Under the pieces are notes generated by a model. It was given only the letters and a program-made list of their open reading frames with translations. It made no database searches and was not told where the DNA came from. Below are positions 8,249 through 16,565 of a stretch of 64,000 nucleotides of DNA, in pieces. The stretch's first letter is position 1, and the number at the start of each line of letters is the position of its first letter. Location: assembly GCA_031281265.1 (NCBI GenBank), contig JAITFO010000015.1, positions 1-64,000 on the forward strand. Reading direction: 5' to 3'. Position numbers and translations under genes: made by a program. The stretch is from Candidatus Fibrimonadaceae bacterium. Lineage in GTDB: Bacteria; Fibrobacterota; Fibrobacteria; Fibrobacterales; Fibrobacteraceae.

Positions 8249-8602
8249 ATGTCTTCTCTGCATATTTACGAACAGGTTTTTGAGATGCTACGCAAGGGCG
8301 GTGTGGTTATGCCCGTTATTTTTGGTGTGGGTTGGCTGGCTTGGATTTTGGTTTTAACGAGAAAAAAGAAACAAGCAAAAAATATTGCTGCGCTTGCCGC
8401 TGTTGCCCCGTTACTCGGCCTTTTGGGAACGGTTATGGGCATGGTTCACACCTTTGAAACAATACAGCGTTTTGGCTTTGGCAACCCCGCTCTGCTCGCA
8501 GACGGAATCTCCGAAGCCCTGCTCACCACCCAAGCTGGCTTGCTGGTAGCTTTCCCTTTACTCTTAGCAAATACTTATATAAAAAGAAACGGTTTTGAAT
8601 AG
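8249..8602 (+). CDS. MotA/TolQ/ExbB-family proton channel, compact form
   Basis: An inner-membrane protein of about 117 residues with three hydrophobic helices: one near residue 20 (MPVIFGVGWLAWILVLT), one with the diagnostic APLLGLLGTVMGMVHTF, and a last one with the 'ALLTTQAGLLVAFPLLL' channel segment. ExbB/TolQ proteins use the proton gradient to energise TonB- or TolA-like partners. It is far shorter than standard ExbB (about 240 residues) because the large cytoplasmic loop is missing. An ExbD-like partner is encoded 14 kb away at 22672. DUF3450 upstream supports a TonB-type role. Confidence 0.85.
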   Translation: MSSLHIYEQVFEMLRKGGVVMPVIFGVGWLAWILVLTRKKKQAKNIAALAAVAPLLGLLGTVMGMVHTFETIQRFGFGNPALLADGISEALLTTQAGLLVAFPLLLANTYIKRNGFE

Positions 8603-8612
8603 AGGTATTTTC

Positions 8613-8618
8613 TATATT
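8613..8618 (+). promoter_or_regulatory. TATATT box placed for leaderless start of pssA
   Basis: TATATT is followed by six nucleotides and the pssA ATG. No purine-rich ribosome site lies in the gap. Confidence 0.45.
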
Positions 8619-8624
8619 ACCTAA

Positions 8625-9431
8625 ATGCCAAAGATAAGGTTCATAGTTCCGAATGCTTTTACAAGCTTGAATTTCTTGTTGGGTGCTGCTTCTATATGTT
8701 GGTCTGCTGGTTTGTTTTTGAGCCAAAATGAAGCTTTGGGTATTGCATACCCTGTGGTTATGGGAGCGCATTTCATAATCTTCTCTGCGTTGCTGGACAA
8801 ATTGGATGGTTTTGCTGCCCGTGCTTTTAATGCAAGCTCGGAATTTGGAGCACAGTTCGATAGCCTTGCGGATTTAATAGCTTTTGGCATAGCACCTGCA
8901 TTTATGGTGTTGTTCGCCTATAAAAACATATCGTCAGATTGGTATGAGTCGCATAAACTAGCCCTGTTCGCTGGAGCCGCGGTTTATATGGTGTGCGCCG
9001 CCATGAGGCTCGCCAAATACAATGCGATGGATAACGATTCTTACCCCGATTATTTCTCTGGAATGCCATCGACTTTTGCGGGGATTGTAAATGCCCTAGC
9101 TATAATTTTGCTCTGCAAATATAAGTTCTTTGATTATCACCCCGATATTCTCTACATTCCGCTGGTGATTATGTTGTTTACAGGGATACTCATGGTTAGC
9201 CCTTTGTTTCTTGCAAAACTTAAAAAAAGAAAAAGTCTCGCCATAAATATATTCCAAGTGGTAAACATAGCTGGGGCTTATATCGCTGGTTTTGCCATGA
9301 TTTTGCCCGAGTATTTAATGGCTTTGGTTTTAATATATTTCATAATCGGTTTTGGTCATGGCATAGTGAAACGGAACTCCATAATTAGCAGCCAAGAAAG
9401 TAAAAATGCATCAAAACAAGAAGAGGCATAA
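8625..9431 (+). CDS. pssA: CDP-diacylglycerol-serine O-phosphatidyltransferase
   Basis: A 268-residue membrane enzyme that makes phosphatidylserine, the precursor of phosphatidylethanolamine. The CDP-alcohol phosphatidyltransferase motif is complete: D61-G62, A65-R66, G75, D79, D83 (DGxxARx8GxxxDxxxD). At least six hydrophobic helices follow. Together with the 'MPKIRFIVPNAFTSLNF' start this fits bacterial type II PssA. Its stop overlaps the ATG of the next small gene (TAATGG), so it heads a pssA - small membrane protein - ispE unit. The ATG follows a TATATT box by six nucleotides. Confidence 0.92.
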   Translation: MPKIRFIVPNAFTSLNFLLGAASICWSAGLFLSQNEALGIAYPVVMGAHFIIFSALLDKLDGFAARAFNASSEFGAQFDSLADLIAFGIAPAFMVLFAYKNISSDWYESHKLALFAGAAVYMVCAAMRLAKYNAMDNDSYPDYFSGMPSTFAGIVNALAIILLCKYKFFDYHPDILYIPLVIMLFTGILMVSPLFLAKLKKRKSLAINIFQVVNIAGAYIAGFAMILPEYLMALVLIYFIIGFGHGIVKRNSIISSQESKNASKQEEA

Positions 9432-9643
9432 TGGAAACTCAAAATACAAGTGAAATTCTTTACTATATATGGTTCTTTGTAATCATATTTCTTTTGGTTG
9501 TTTTGTTTATAGCGAGATTAAAATTTGATGCTATGTTTAAAAGAAGGGAAGAGAGACGCAGAATGATATCTTATTCAAAGGTGAAATTAACGCCAACCGA
9601 AGAAGGGCAAACTAGAGCTTTGAAAATAAAAAGGATAAGATAA
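9431..9643 (+). CDS. small single-pass membrane protein
   Basis: A 70-residue protein with one hydrophobic helix (about residues 10-30, IWFFVIIFLLVVLFIA) and a very basic cytoplasmic tail (FKRREERRRM and ending KIKRIR). The N-terminus is probably periplasmic by the positive-inside rule. It overlaps pssA by one base and abuts ispE with no gap, so it is certainly in that operon. No family is recognised. Confidence 0.7.
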   Translation: METQNTSEILYYIWFFVIIFLLVVLFIARLKFDAMFKRREERRRMISYSKVKLTPTEEGQTRALKIKRIR

Positions 9644-10465
9644 ATGCTGAGCGAATTTGCTCCTGCTAAGGTGAATCTTTTTTTATCCATAATAAAAAAA
9701 AGAGAAGACGGTTATCACGACATTGGCACCATGTTCCACACAATTTCTTGCGGAGATGTTCTCTTTGGCGAATTGAGTGCTGATGGGGAAATATCTATTT
9801 TTTACAACGAGTCGCAGGAATATCCGCCGGAAAAGGACTTGATTTATAAAGCCGCTGTTAAATTAAAAGAGGCGTTTGGGGTTTCTAGCGGTGTTAATTT
9901 TTATTTGGAAAAAAAACTGCCATTGGGTGCGGGGCTGGGCGGGGGGAGTTCCGATGCAGCCGCGGCTCTAAGGCTTTTGAATAAGCTATGGGGTTTAAAT
10001 GCCAGCTCTTTGGAATTGGAAAAAATAGGCTCGGGTTTGGGAGCGGATATTGCGTTTTTTGTGAAAGGCGGGGCGGCTCTTGCGGAAGGTATCGGCGATA
10101 TTTTAACACCGCGAAATCCAATAAACAGCGAGAGCTGTGCGATAGTGGTGGCTACCCCAAAGTGCGTTGTTCCCACCGCCGAGGCGTATAAAGACGTTAT
10201 CCCCTCCGGTGCCCTGCGCTGGCAAAACTTTGTGAAAAACATGGATCCATTGAACGATTTATACAATCAATTTGAAGATACGGTTCTAAAAAAATATCCT
10301 CTTATAAATTTTCTTAAGCAGAAATTAAATGCTTGTGGCGGAAAATCCCTGCTATCGGGTAGTGGTGCAAGTGTTTTTTCGCTGTTCTCTTCCTTAGAAA
10401 ACGCAACAAAGGCCTACGATTTGGTTAAAGCTGAATGCAGATTTTTGCAAATTTGCCATTTTTGA
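9644..10465 (+). CDS. ispE: 4-diphosphocytidyl-2-C-methyl-D-erythritol kinase
   Basis: A 273-residue GHMP kinase that phosphorylates CDP-methylerythritol, the fourth step of the MEP isoprenoid pathway. Visible are the catalytic Lys in APAKVNLFL (K9), the ATP loop PLGAGLGGGSSDAAA (93-107), the catalytic Asp in GLGADIAFF (D135) and the C-terminal GHMP motif LLSGSGASVFSLF. Length is typical. It starts directly after the small membrane gene. The ATG follows a Lys/Arg-rich AAAAGGATAAGATAA stretch that supplies the ribosome site. Confidence 0.95.
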   Translation: MLSEFAPAKVNLFLSIIKKREDGYHDIGTMFHTISCGDVLFGELSADGEISIFYNESQEYPPEKDLIYKAAVKLKEAFGVSSGVNFYLEKKLPLGAGLGGGSSDAAAALRLLNKLWGLNASSLELEKIGSGLGADIAFFVKGGAALAEGIGDILTPRNPINSESCAIVVATPKCVVPTAEAYKDVIPSGALRWQNFVKNMDPLNDLYNQFEDTVLKKYPLINFLKQKLNACGGKSLLSGSGASVFSLFSSLENATKAYDLVKAECRFLQICHF

Positions 10466-10474
10466 TAAATATAT

Positions 10475-11680
10475 TTATTTAGAAGCGGGCTGTTTAGCAG
10501 CCGTTGAGTCAGTGCTTGTTTTGGAAATTGGCGGGACGCTTTTGCTCATATCATAGTAAATTCCCGATGCCAAGTTTCCCCTCACTTTCACTTTGCTCAC
10601 GTGCGATGAATCAAATGCTACATAAATCGTATCTCCGCTCGATTCATTTTTGCCTTCCACCTTTCTGTTGTTGTTGATGGAAAACAGAAGGCTGCTCGCA
10701 TTGCCCTTTACCTCCGCTAGTTTCATTTTCCCTGCGTCAAATGAAATATCCATCCTGTTCCCGTTCATTTTATTCACATAATTTGGTAAGTCTTCTTCGT
10801 AGAATAAACCTTTTGCATTTATATTTACATAGAGGCTTTGAGCTTTGTTGTTTTTTACCGCCAAAAAAAGAGTATCCCCAAAAACATCTGAATATTGGGC
10901 GGGTTTTCCAGATGTTGCTGCTGTTTGCTGCGCTCCATGTGCATTTTCTACAACTAAAATAAAATCTACTTCATTTTTTTCCAATTTTACAAACATGGAA
11001 TCCCCAGTGATGGTATAATCGTTTATTATGCATTTGGGTTTTCCTTTCAGAGATAAAAAACCATCTTTTTGGTTGTAAAATGCGGTATCGCCTGTGATAA
11101 TAAGGTCTTTTCTGGTGATTACAACGGAATTTGCGGCCACGGCTATTTGGCTACGTTGGTCGTAAGTCATCGTTTTGGATCTGATGGTAAGGGTATCTAA
11201 TTTTCCTTTTTCTTCAAAATAATAGTGGGCAAGCGGTTGAGTTGGGATTTCCAAAAAATATTCGTTTCGGTTATAAATTATTCTTTCGCCAAAAAATGCA
11301 CCTTTGCCAGCAGAATCACGTGCTACGGCATTTTCTTCCGCGACTGCTATGCTATTTTTTCTTGTGTAATTTCCCTTCTTTGCTTTCATGTTCCCTTTTG
11401 GATATAGAAAATAAAAGCCATCCTCGCTGTAAACCGCATCGGAATTTTTATCCCAGTGCGCACGTTCCGTTCTGAACTCAACGGAGTCGTGCGTGAATTT
11501 TACATTTCCTTTCAAATATAAATGCCCCGCCTTTCGCATTGCGTCAAGTGAGTCCGCACGTTCCATGATTAACGGCATAGAGCCTTTTTCAATTCTCGCA
11601 TTTGGCAGATGTTGAGTTTGTGAAAATATAATTTGCGTACATATCAGAACACCTGCTATTTGCCATTTACTGTTTATCAT
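10475..11680 (-). CDS. OstA/LptA-like periplasmic protein
   Basis: A 401-residue exported protein. A signal peptide of about 20 residues is followed by repeated short beta strands of the OstA/LptA type, for example 'GHLYLKGNVKFTHDSVEFR', 'IAVAANSVVITRKDLII', 'GDTAFYNQKDGFLSLKG' and TGDSMFVKL. The LptA jelly-roll carries lipopolysaccharide across the periplasm between the inner-membrane LptBFGC complex and LptD. At 400 residues it is about twice E. coli LptA, with more repeats, as seen in other FCB bacteria. Its start overlaps the LptC-like stop by 4 bp. The Ser/Thr/Lys-rich end (about residues 380-401) looks disordered. Confidence 0.75.
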   Translation of the reverse strand: MINSKWQIAGVLICTQIIFSQTQHLPNARIEKGSMPLIMERADSLDAMRKAGHLYLKGNVKFTHDSVEFRTERAHWDKNSDAVYSEDGFYFLYPKGNMKAKKGNYTRKNSIAVAEENAVARDSAGKGAFFGERIIYNRNEYFLEIPTQPLAHYYFEEKGKLDTLTIRSKTMTYDQRSQIAVAANSVVITRKDLIITGDTAFYNQKDGFLSLKGKPKCIINDYTITGDSMFVKLEKNEVDFILVVENAHGAQQTAATSGKPAQYSDVFGDTLFLAVKNNKAQSLYVNINAKGLFYEEDLPNYVNKMNGNRMDISFDAGKMKLAEVKGNASSLLFSINNNRKVEGKNESSGDTIYVAFDSSHVSKVKVRGNLASGIYYDMSKSVPPISKTSTDSTAAKQPASK

Positions 11681-12345
11681 TGTGTATTTTCCTCAGGAGT
11701 GGGTTTGTTATCCTCAGGAGTAGGTTTGCTATCTTCTGGAGTGGGTTTGCTATCCTGTGGAATGAGTTTGCTGTCCTCTTCTTGCAACCTTTTTGCAGCC
11801 TCCTGAAAAATTCCAGTTACCTTTGAGAGTATTTGCCAGTTCTCCAGCCTTGAATCGGATATAAACCCGATGCCTTGCAAAACATCGCCTGTTTCGCCAA
11901 CAACCCTCACGGGGCCATCCGTGCGAATTTTATCATCCACTTTCAACCATAAAAGGGAGTCCGCTCTAACCGCCGCTCCTTTGGGCGAAAGTGCGTAAAC
12001 CCTGCCGTATGCTCTGACATAAGTCATGCGCATATTTAAATTTCCAGAATCTGCCCGCAAAAATGCGGCTTTGTTCCCCAACGAATCGTAGATATCTGCA
12101 AAAATCGGTTTCACAAACACACTGTCCGAACCACCCCATCTTTCCAAGTAAGCGGTTTTCACTTTCCAAGACAGCCTATTTCCCTCGTATAAATCCATAA
12201 CTGTTGTGTCAGAAAAAAGCATAACAGGATGCTCTTTAAGCTCCCAAGCCGTATATTCGTCATCTTTCGTTTTAGTGCAAGAGATTAAACTCAGTACCAA
12301 AAGCAAAGTCAAAAAATATTTCAATTCTTCATTCTCCGTTCTCAA
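11677..12345 (-). CDS. LptC-like lipoprotein
   Basis: A 222-residue exported protein with a lipobox (SLISC, Cys at about residue 23). The mature part has a beta-rich core: 'TVMDLYEGNRLSWKVKTAYLER', 'IFADIYDSLGNKAAFLRADSG' and 'RADSLLWLKVDDKIRTDGPVRVV', which matches the LptC/OstA-type fold that hands LPS to LptA. E. coli LptC is anchored by a helix; a lipid anchor is common in Bacteroidota and Fibrobacterota. The C-terminus carries four to five copies of a PxxDSKPTPE-type hexa- to octapeptide repeat, probably a flexible linker. It is translationally coupled to the OstA-like gene. Confidence 0.75.
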   Translation of the reverse strand: MRTENEELKYFLTLLLVLSLISCTKTKDDEYTAWELKEHPVMLFSDTTVMDLYEGNRLSWKVKTAYLERWGGSDSVFVKPIFADIYDSLGNKAAFLRADSGNLNMRMTYVRAYGRVYALSPKGAAVRADSLLWLKVDDKIRTDGPVRVVGETGDVLQGIGFISDSRLENWQILSKVTGIFQEAAKRLQEEDSKLIPQDSKPTPEDSKPTPEDNKPTPEENTQ

Positions 12346-12348
12346 TTT

Positions 12349-13347
12349 TTATTTAAAAATAGTCGCATTCAAATCCAAGCCATCTTTTGTTATCTTTTTC
12401 ATCAGTTGTTCTGCGTCTTTAGAAATTTTCATCATTTCGTGTCTTAAATCTCCGTTTTGGCTTTTATCCAAAGTAAGGGAGATGGTATTATCACCGCTTT
12501 CCAAACTTTTTGCTATTAAAGTGATACTGTTTTCAATTTTTCTAAAAGAAATTTTCAAATTTTCAAAATTTTTCTGAAGCAATTCTAAATTATCAGATAT
12601 CCCATCAAAATTTGGTTTCATTTCATCTATAATTTCTAAAACTCTCTCTCTCGCTTCAACCAAAGAATCTATTGAAGCTATCGCAGAACGTTCTGCCGAA
12701 CTCACCATGCGTGAAGTTTTATCTCCAAGCAAGTTCGCTTTATGCTTAAGCGTTTTGTAATCCTTAAGCCTTTCTTCAGAAAATAGAGTGTCTAAGGCAT
12801 TTCCCAAAACATCAGCAATAGCTTTGGCTTCATCTAGAACGCCAACTATAATTATGCCCATGCTTGTACTTCCCATGTCAAAAGACCCTGCAAAACGCGC
12901 TCCGTCTTTGTAATAAACGCTCGAATTTCCAAGCGTTATCTCAATAACTCTGTCTCCCATCAAACCGATATTTGCAACGTGCAATTTGGAATTAACAGGG
13001 ATTTTTATTTTGGCGAGTACGGCAATTTTCGCCCAAACACATGAATCTGTCAATACAAATTCCTTTACTCTGCCCCTTGTCAACCCGTTTACATTAACGG
13101 CGTCATTGATTTTTAAATTGCCTATTTCGCTAAAACCTATATAATAATAATTTCTGGTGTGCCAAGGGCTATTGGGATGAATAAAGAACCATAAAGAAAG
13201 TGGTAGTAAAATTATCGATGCTACAACAGAGTAAAATGCCCAAGGCGGGCTTTTAGACAGTTTTCTGATTCTTCGCCTTTTTGCCCATATCCTAAAGAGA
13301 ATTATTGGATATCGCCACCAATAATCGGTTCTATTCTCTATGCGCAT
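12349..13347 (-). CDS. MCE/MlaD-domain lipid-transport protein
   Basis: A 332-residue protein with a basic N-terminus, one membrane helix at about residues 38-58, an MCE domain (YYIGFSEIGNLKINDAVNVN then GRVKEFVLT and 'NIGLMGDRVIEITLG') and a long C-terminal helical part. MCE proteins form hexameric rings that move phospholipids between inner and outer membranes with an MlaE/MlaF ABC transporter. The permease and ATPase genes are not in this window. It overlaps hprK by one base, and a second MCE gene lies 2 kb upstream in the same run. Confidence 0.85.
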   Translation of the reverse strand: MRIENRTDYWWRYPIILFRIWAKRRRIRKLSKSPPWAFYSVVASIILLPLSLWFFIHPNSPWHTRNYYYIGFSEIGNLKINDAVNVNGLTRGRVKEFVLTDSCVWAKIAVLAKIKIPVNSKLHVANIGLMGDRVIEITLGNSSVYYKDGARFAGSFDMGSTSMGIIIVGVLDEAKAIADVLGNALDTLFSEERLKDYKTLKHKANLLGDKTSRMVSSAERSAIASIDSLVEARERVLEIIDEMKPNFDGISDNLELLQKNFENLKISFRKIENSITLIAKSLESGDNTISLTLDKSQNGDLRHEMMKISKDAEQLMKKITKDGLDLNATIFK

Positions 13348-14324
13348 TATCTCCTGCCCCCAATTTTTTGTTTTATCTTGTTGAGCAGAATGTCATTTAT
13401 GCTTTTAGAGCTGTTTAATCCATCTCTTTTTAACAGGTGATCCAGAGCAACGACTTCAGATATAACGGCTATATTTTTGCCAGGTAAAATGGGAATTACA
13501 ACATGGGGAATATCAAGGTCAAGAACTTTGTTGGTAAGGGTATCCAATCCTGTGCGGTTGTATTGTTCCGAATAATCCCATTTTTGAAGCTCTAAAATAA
13601 TATCCAGCCGTTTTTCGTGTCTAACCGCTTTTACACCAAACATCGAACGTACATCTACAATGCCAATGCCTCTGATTTCAATATAATTGTTAAAACCAGG
13701 TTTTCCTGTTCCAAAAACAAAGTCTCCAATACGTCTCAAATCTATGGCATCATCAGAAATAAGGCAGTGCCCGCGCTCAACTAAATCCAAAACACATTCA
13801 GATTTTCCAATTCCAGATTCTCCTATGAATAGAACGCCAACTCCAAAGATATCTATCATGCTCCCGTGCAAAAAGATTTTGCGTGCAAAATAATTTTCCA
13901 AGTGCCTTTGCAAAGGTCTTGCAAAATTTATGGTTGGCAATTCTGTTACGATAAGGGAAGAACCTACTTCCGAACACATATCCATAAATTCTTTATGAGG
14001 TTTTAACCCATGCGTTAAAATCCAAAGCGGAGATTTGTATTTAGAAATTCGTGAAAAGATGAGCTTTCTCTGTTCTTCACTGACGGATTCCAAATAATTC
14101 CATTCCGTATGCCCTAAAAGCTGTATATGTTCGTAGGCATAGCCTCCAAAAAAACCAGTTAAGGCAAGACCGGGGCGATGCAAATCCACGCTTGTTATTT
14201 TCGAATCGAAAAACTTATTTTTCAATGAAAATTTAAGTTCTGCTCCGTGGAGTTCCAGCAAATCCTTAACGCTAAAATGTTTATACGTTTGTTCCTGAAC
14301 TTGTGACAAATCGCGGTAATTCAT
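13347..14324 (-). CDS. hprK: HPr kinase/phosphorylase
   Basis: A 325-residue enzyme that phosphorylates, or dephosphorylates by phosphorolysis, a Ser of HPr-type proteins. The P-loop GESGIGKS is at 168-175, preceded by FLHGSMIDIFGVG with the conserved His (H153), followed by the DD of 'CLISDDAIDL' and the family signature IEIRGIGIVDV. In Gram-positives it drives carbon catabolite control; in many Gram-negatives it sits near LPS transport and PTS-Ntr genes, as here near lpt-like genes. No HPr or PTS component is visible in the window. It is coupled by 4 bp to the TPR-like gene upstream. Confidence 0.95.
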   Translation of the reverse strand: MNYRDLSQVQEQTYKHFSVKDLLELHGAELKFSLKNKFFDSKITSVDLHRPGLALTGFFGGYAYEHIQLLGHTEWNYLESVSEEQRKLIFSRISKYKSPLWILTHGLKPHKEFMDMCSEVGSSLIVTELPTINFARPLQRHLENYFARKIFLHGSMIDIFGVGVLFIGESGIGKSECVLDLVERGHCLISDDAIDLRRIGDFVFGTGKPGFNNYIEIRGIGIVDVRSMFGVKAVRHEKRLDIILELQKWDYSEQYNRTGLDTLTNKVLDLDIPHVVIPILPGKNIAVISEVVALDHLLKRDGLNSSKSINDILLNKIKQKIGGRR

Positions 14325-15052
14325 TTTACAACCTCGCTCGCTTTGTTAAAAGGTTTTGAGAGTCCCAATTCACTAAAAACTGATGCGCTTCTAGTAGCGT
14401 AATCTTTATTGCCAGTTATCTCTGCCAAACGCAACAAAATCATCGCAGATGTAAAATACTGTTTTTTTTCAACGGAAATACGCAAAGCTTCTTCGTAGAG
14501 TTTCGTTGAATTTTCACCGCTTAAATCTGCAACTTTAGCTTTATAAAAAGCCAATTGCCCTGGAGAATCGCGTTTGCTTATCTGCTTTAGGTAAGAAGAA
14601 GCCTCGTCTGCTCTTTTATTGCCGGCAGCTGCTGTGGCGGCTTCACCCCAAAATCCCGCAGAGGCTTTTTTGAACGAATTTCTGTTTGCAAATTCAAAGG
14701 CTTGTTTGTATTCACCCTGCGAGTTATAAAATTCCATATACGCTTTGTAAAAATTTTCCTTGCTCTTTTCATCTAGGGCATCGATGCGTACCAACTCCAA
14801 AAGTTTTTTTGCTTCTTCATATTCCATAGCGTGGGTTGCCAGTATTGCCATGGATATTAAAATTCTTCCCTCAGATATAAGGTCTGCCTCTTTGCGGGCT
14901 TCGGTCAGGGCAAATTCGTATTGAGCGTAAGCCAAGCCATAACGTCCTTGTGAAAAGTATTTTTTTGCCTGGTAAGCATAATCGCCCGAAGCAGCATAAG
15001 AGGTCTGAACCCCGATTATTAGGATTAACAGGATCGATAAGATTTTTACCAT
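14321..15052 (-). CDS. exported TPR-like repeat protein
   Basis: A 243-residue protein with a signal peptide ending in TSYA-AS, then helical hairpin repeats of TPR type: 'YAYQAKKYFSQGRYGLAYAQ', 'MEYEEAKKLLELVRIDA', 'GEYKQAFEFANRNSF' and 'NSTKLYEEALRISVEKKQY'. TPR proteins of the periplasm scaffold envelope complexes. It lies between two MCE genes and hprK, overlapping both neighbours (4 bp and 7 bp), so it may serve the lipid-transport system; that link is inferred from position only. Confidence 0.7.
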   Translation of the reverse strand: MVKILSILLILIIGVQTSYAASGDYAYQAKKYFSQGRYGLAYAQYEFALTEARKEADLISEGRILISMAILATHAMEYEEAKKLLELVRIDALDEKSKENFYKAYMEFYNSQGEYKQAFEFANRNSFKKASAGFWGEAATAAAGNKRADEASSYLKQISKRDSPGQLAFYKAKVADLSGENSTKLYEEALRISVEKKQYFTSAMILLRLAEITGNKDYATRSASVFSELGLSKPFNKASEVVK

Positions 15053-15987
15053 GTGTCCTCCAGGAGAGGGATGGAATCTTTTTGCGGAATTTTGTTGCGT
15101 ATAAACCAGAATTTTGACATTCCGCCTATAAAATCGTCCGCTTTATTGATAGTTTGTGAACCGTCTGAAACTAGGCTGCCGATGTCGCGTACGGTAGTGT
15201 CTAGCGAATTGATTAAAGTACCAGCTCTTTCCGTTAAATTATCCAAACTTCCCATTAAACCCACAACGCCTGTAGTTAGAGTATCTGCAAAAGACTTAGC
15301 TGCTGGCATACCGTCATTTATGGTTTTGAATAAGTTGTTAGCTCCTGACATCAGTTTGCCTCCACCGCCGAGCAATCTGTTTAGGCTAATAGTTGCGGTA
15401 TCTAGGCGATCGTATAAAAGGCGAGAGCCGAGCAACATTCCAACGGTGGTATTTGTATCCACAATTAGGTTTAAAAGGGAATCTATCCCCGAAACTAGAT
15501 TGCCTATGTTGTTCACAAGTTCATTGGCTGTTTTCAAAACGGTTTCAATGTCTTGTGCCGTGCCTGCTTTTATAAATTCCTCTTCCTCTAAAACCCTGCT
15601 GCCTTTAACCGAGACATCTATGTTTACAACACGCTCGGAAATTATGTTTTGGTCACGCGTGGCAAATAGAACAGATTCATTGGTGATATGGTTCTTATAT
15701 CTGGTATCGAGGACTAGCGTTAGCCTAACAAAACCTGTGTTAGTTAGGGTAATGTCTCCAATGCTCCCTATATCAACGCCGTTTATCTGTACGGTTGTGC
15801 CTTTGTGAAGCCCCTGGCTTGAAGTCATATCGCAATAGAGATTGTATTCGCTTTTCCCTAAAAAACCATCTCGTTGCAGCCATTTAACCATGACAATAGT
15901 CACAATGCATATAGAAATGGCGAGTACGGCTCCAACCATCAAGCCGGAAAGCTCAGACCAATTTATATACCGTAGCGTTTTAAACAT
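15046..15987 (-). CDS. MCE/MlaD-domain lipid-transport protein (second copy)
   Basis: A 313-residue protein with one N-terminal membrane helix (about residues 15-37, GAVLAISICIVTIVMVKW), an MCE domain (YNLYCDMTSSQGLHKGTTVQ then GVDIGSIGDITL and 'ERVVNIDVS') and a C-terminal run of amphipathic helices with spaced Leu and Gly. It would span the periplasm as part of a phospholipid-transport ring or tunnel. It heads the minus-strand run MCE - TPR - hprK - MCE. A TAGATT box lies nine nucleotides before its ATG; no clear ribosome site is seen. The paralogue at 12349 may form a mixed complex or a separate one. Confidence 0.85.
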   Translation of the reverse strand: MFKTLRYINWSELSGLMVGAVLAISICIVTIVMVKWLQRDGFLGKSEYNLYCDMTSSQGLHKGTTVQINGVDIGSIGDITLTNTGFVRLTLVLDTRYKNHITNESVLFATRDQNIISERVVNIDVSVKGSRVLEEEEFIKAGTAQDIETVLKTANELVNNIGNLVSGIDSLLNLIVDTNTTVGMLLGSRLLYDRLDTATISLNRLLGGGGKLMSGANNLFKTINDGMPAAKSFADTLTTGVVGLMGSLDNLTERAGTLINSLDTTVRDIGSLVSDGSQTINKADDFIGGMSKFWFIRNKIPQKDSIPLLEDTW

Positions 15988-16010
15988 TCACATTTTAATC
16001 TAGAAATTTC

Positions 16011-16016
16011 TAACTT
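16011..16016 (+). promoter_or_regulatory. TAACTT box placed for leaderless GTG start
   Basis: TAACTT is followed by exactly six nucleotides and then the GTG of the DUF4416 gene. This supports the GTG at 16023, which otherwise has no ribosome site. Confidence 0.35.
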
Positions 16017-16022
16017 CCTATT

Positions 16023-16565
16023 GTGCTTGTTGATTCCGCTCCCCGTTATCCATATTTGGCAAAACTTATAGCGTTTATAATAGTTCCGCAAAATTCATTT
16101 GAAAGTGCTTGGATTTCTGCGATTGAAGGTAAAGTCGGGGTTTTGGAGCATAAAGGTGAGTTTTTTCCTTTCTGCAAAACAGACTATTACAAAGCTGAGA
16201 TGGGGGAGAATTTGCATAGGTGCGTGGTTTCTTTTGAAGGGTTGGTGGAGCCGGAAAATATAGGTGCGTACAAAGCTAAGTCCATTGAATTGGAAAACAG
16301 TTTAAAGAACAAAACCGGATGCAGAACATTGAATATAGATACAGGTTATATGGATTCCGACAAAATAGTACTCCCTTCAACAAAGCGCGGCCCGTTTAAA
16401 CTCTATGCTGGCGATGGAATTTGGCTGGACATGGTTTTAACCTACGCAAAAGGGGATTTTAAGCCAACCGAGTGGGCTTTTGCGGATTTTAAGGAAAACC
16501 CTTACAAGCGAGATTTATTGTTGATAAGGGAAAAATATAAGAAGGCATTGCATGGAAAAACATAG
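16023..16565 (+). CDS. DUF4416 family protein
   Basis: A 180-residue soluble protein. The block NIDTGYMDSDKIVLPSTKRG, then 'KLYAGDGIWLDMVLTYAKGDFKP' and 'WAFADFKENPY' are the defining motifs of DUF4416, a family of unknown function found in deep-branching Gram-negatives. It starts with GTG, six nucleotides after a TAACTT box. It overlaps rsmG by 14 bp, so translation of the two is coupled. It is divergent from the MCE gene at 15987. Confidence 0.8.
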   Translation: MLVDSAPRYPYLAKLIAFIIVPQNSFESAWISAIEGKVGVLEHKGEFFPFCKTDYYKAEMGENLHRCVVSFEGLVEPENIGAYKAKSIELENSLKNKTGCRTLNIDTGYMDSDKIVLPSTKRGPFKLYAGDGIWLDMVLTYAKGDFKPTEWAFADFKENPYKRDLLLIREKYKKALHGKT

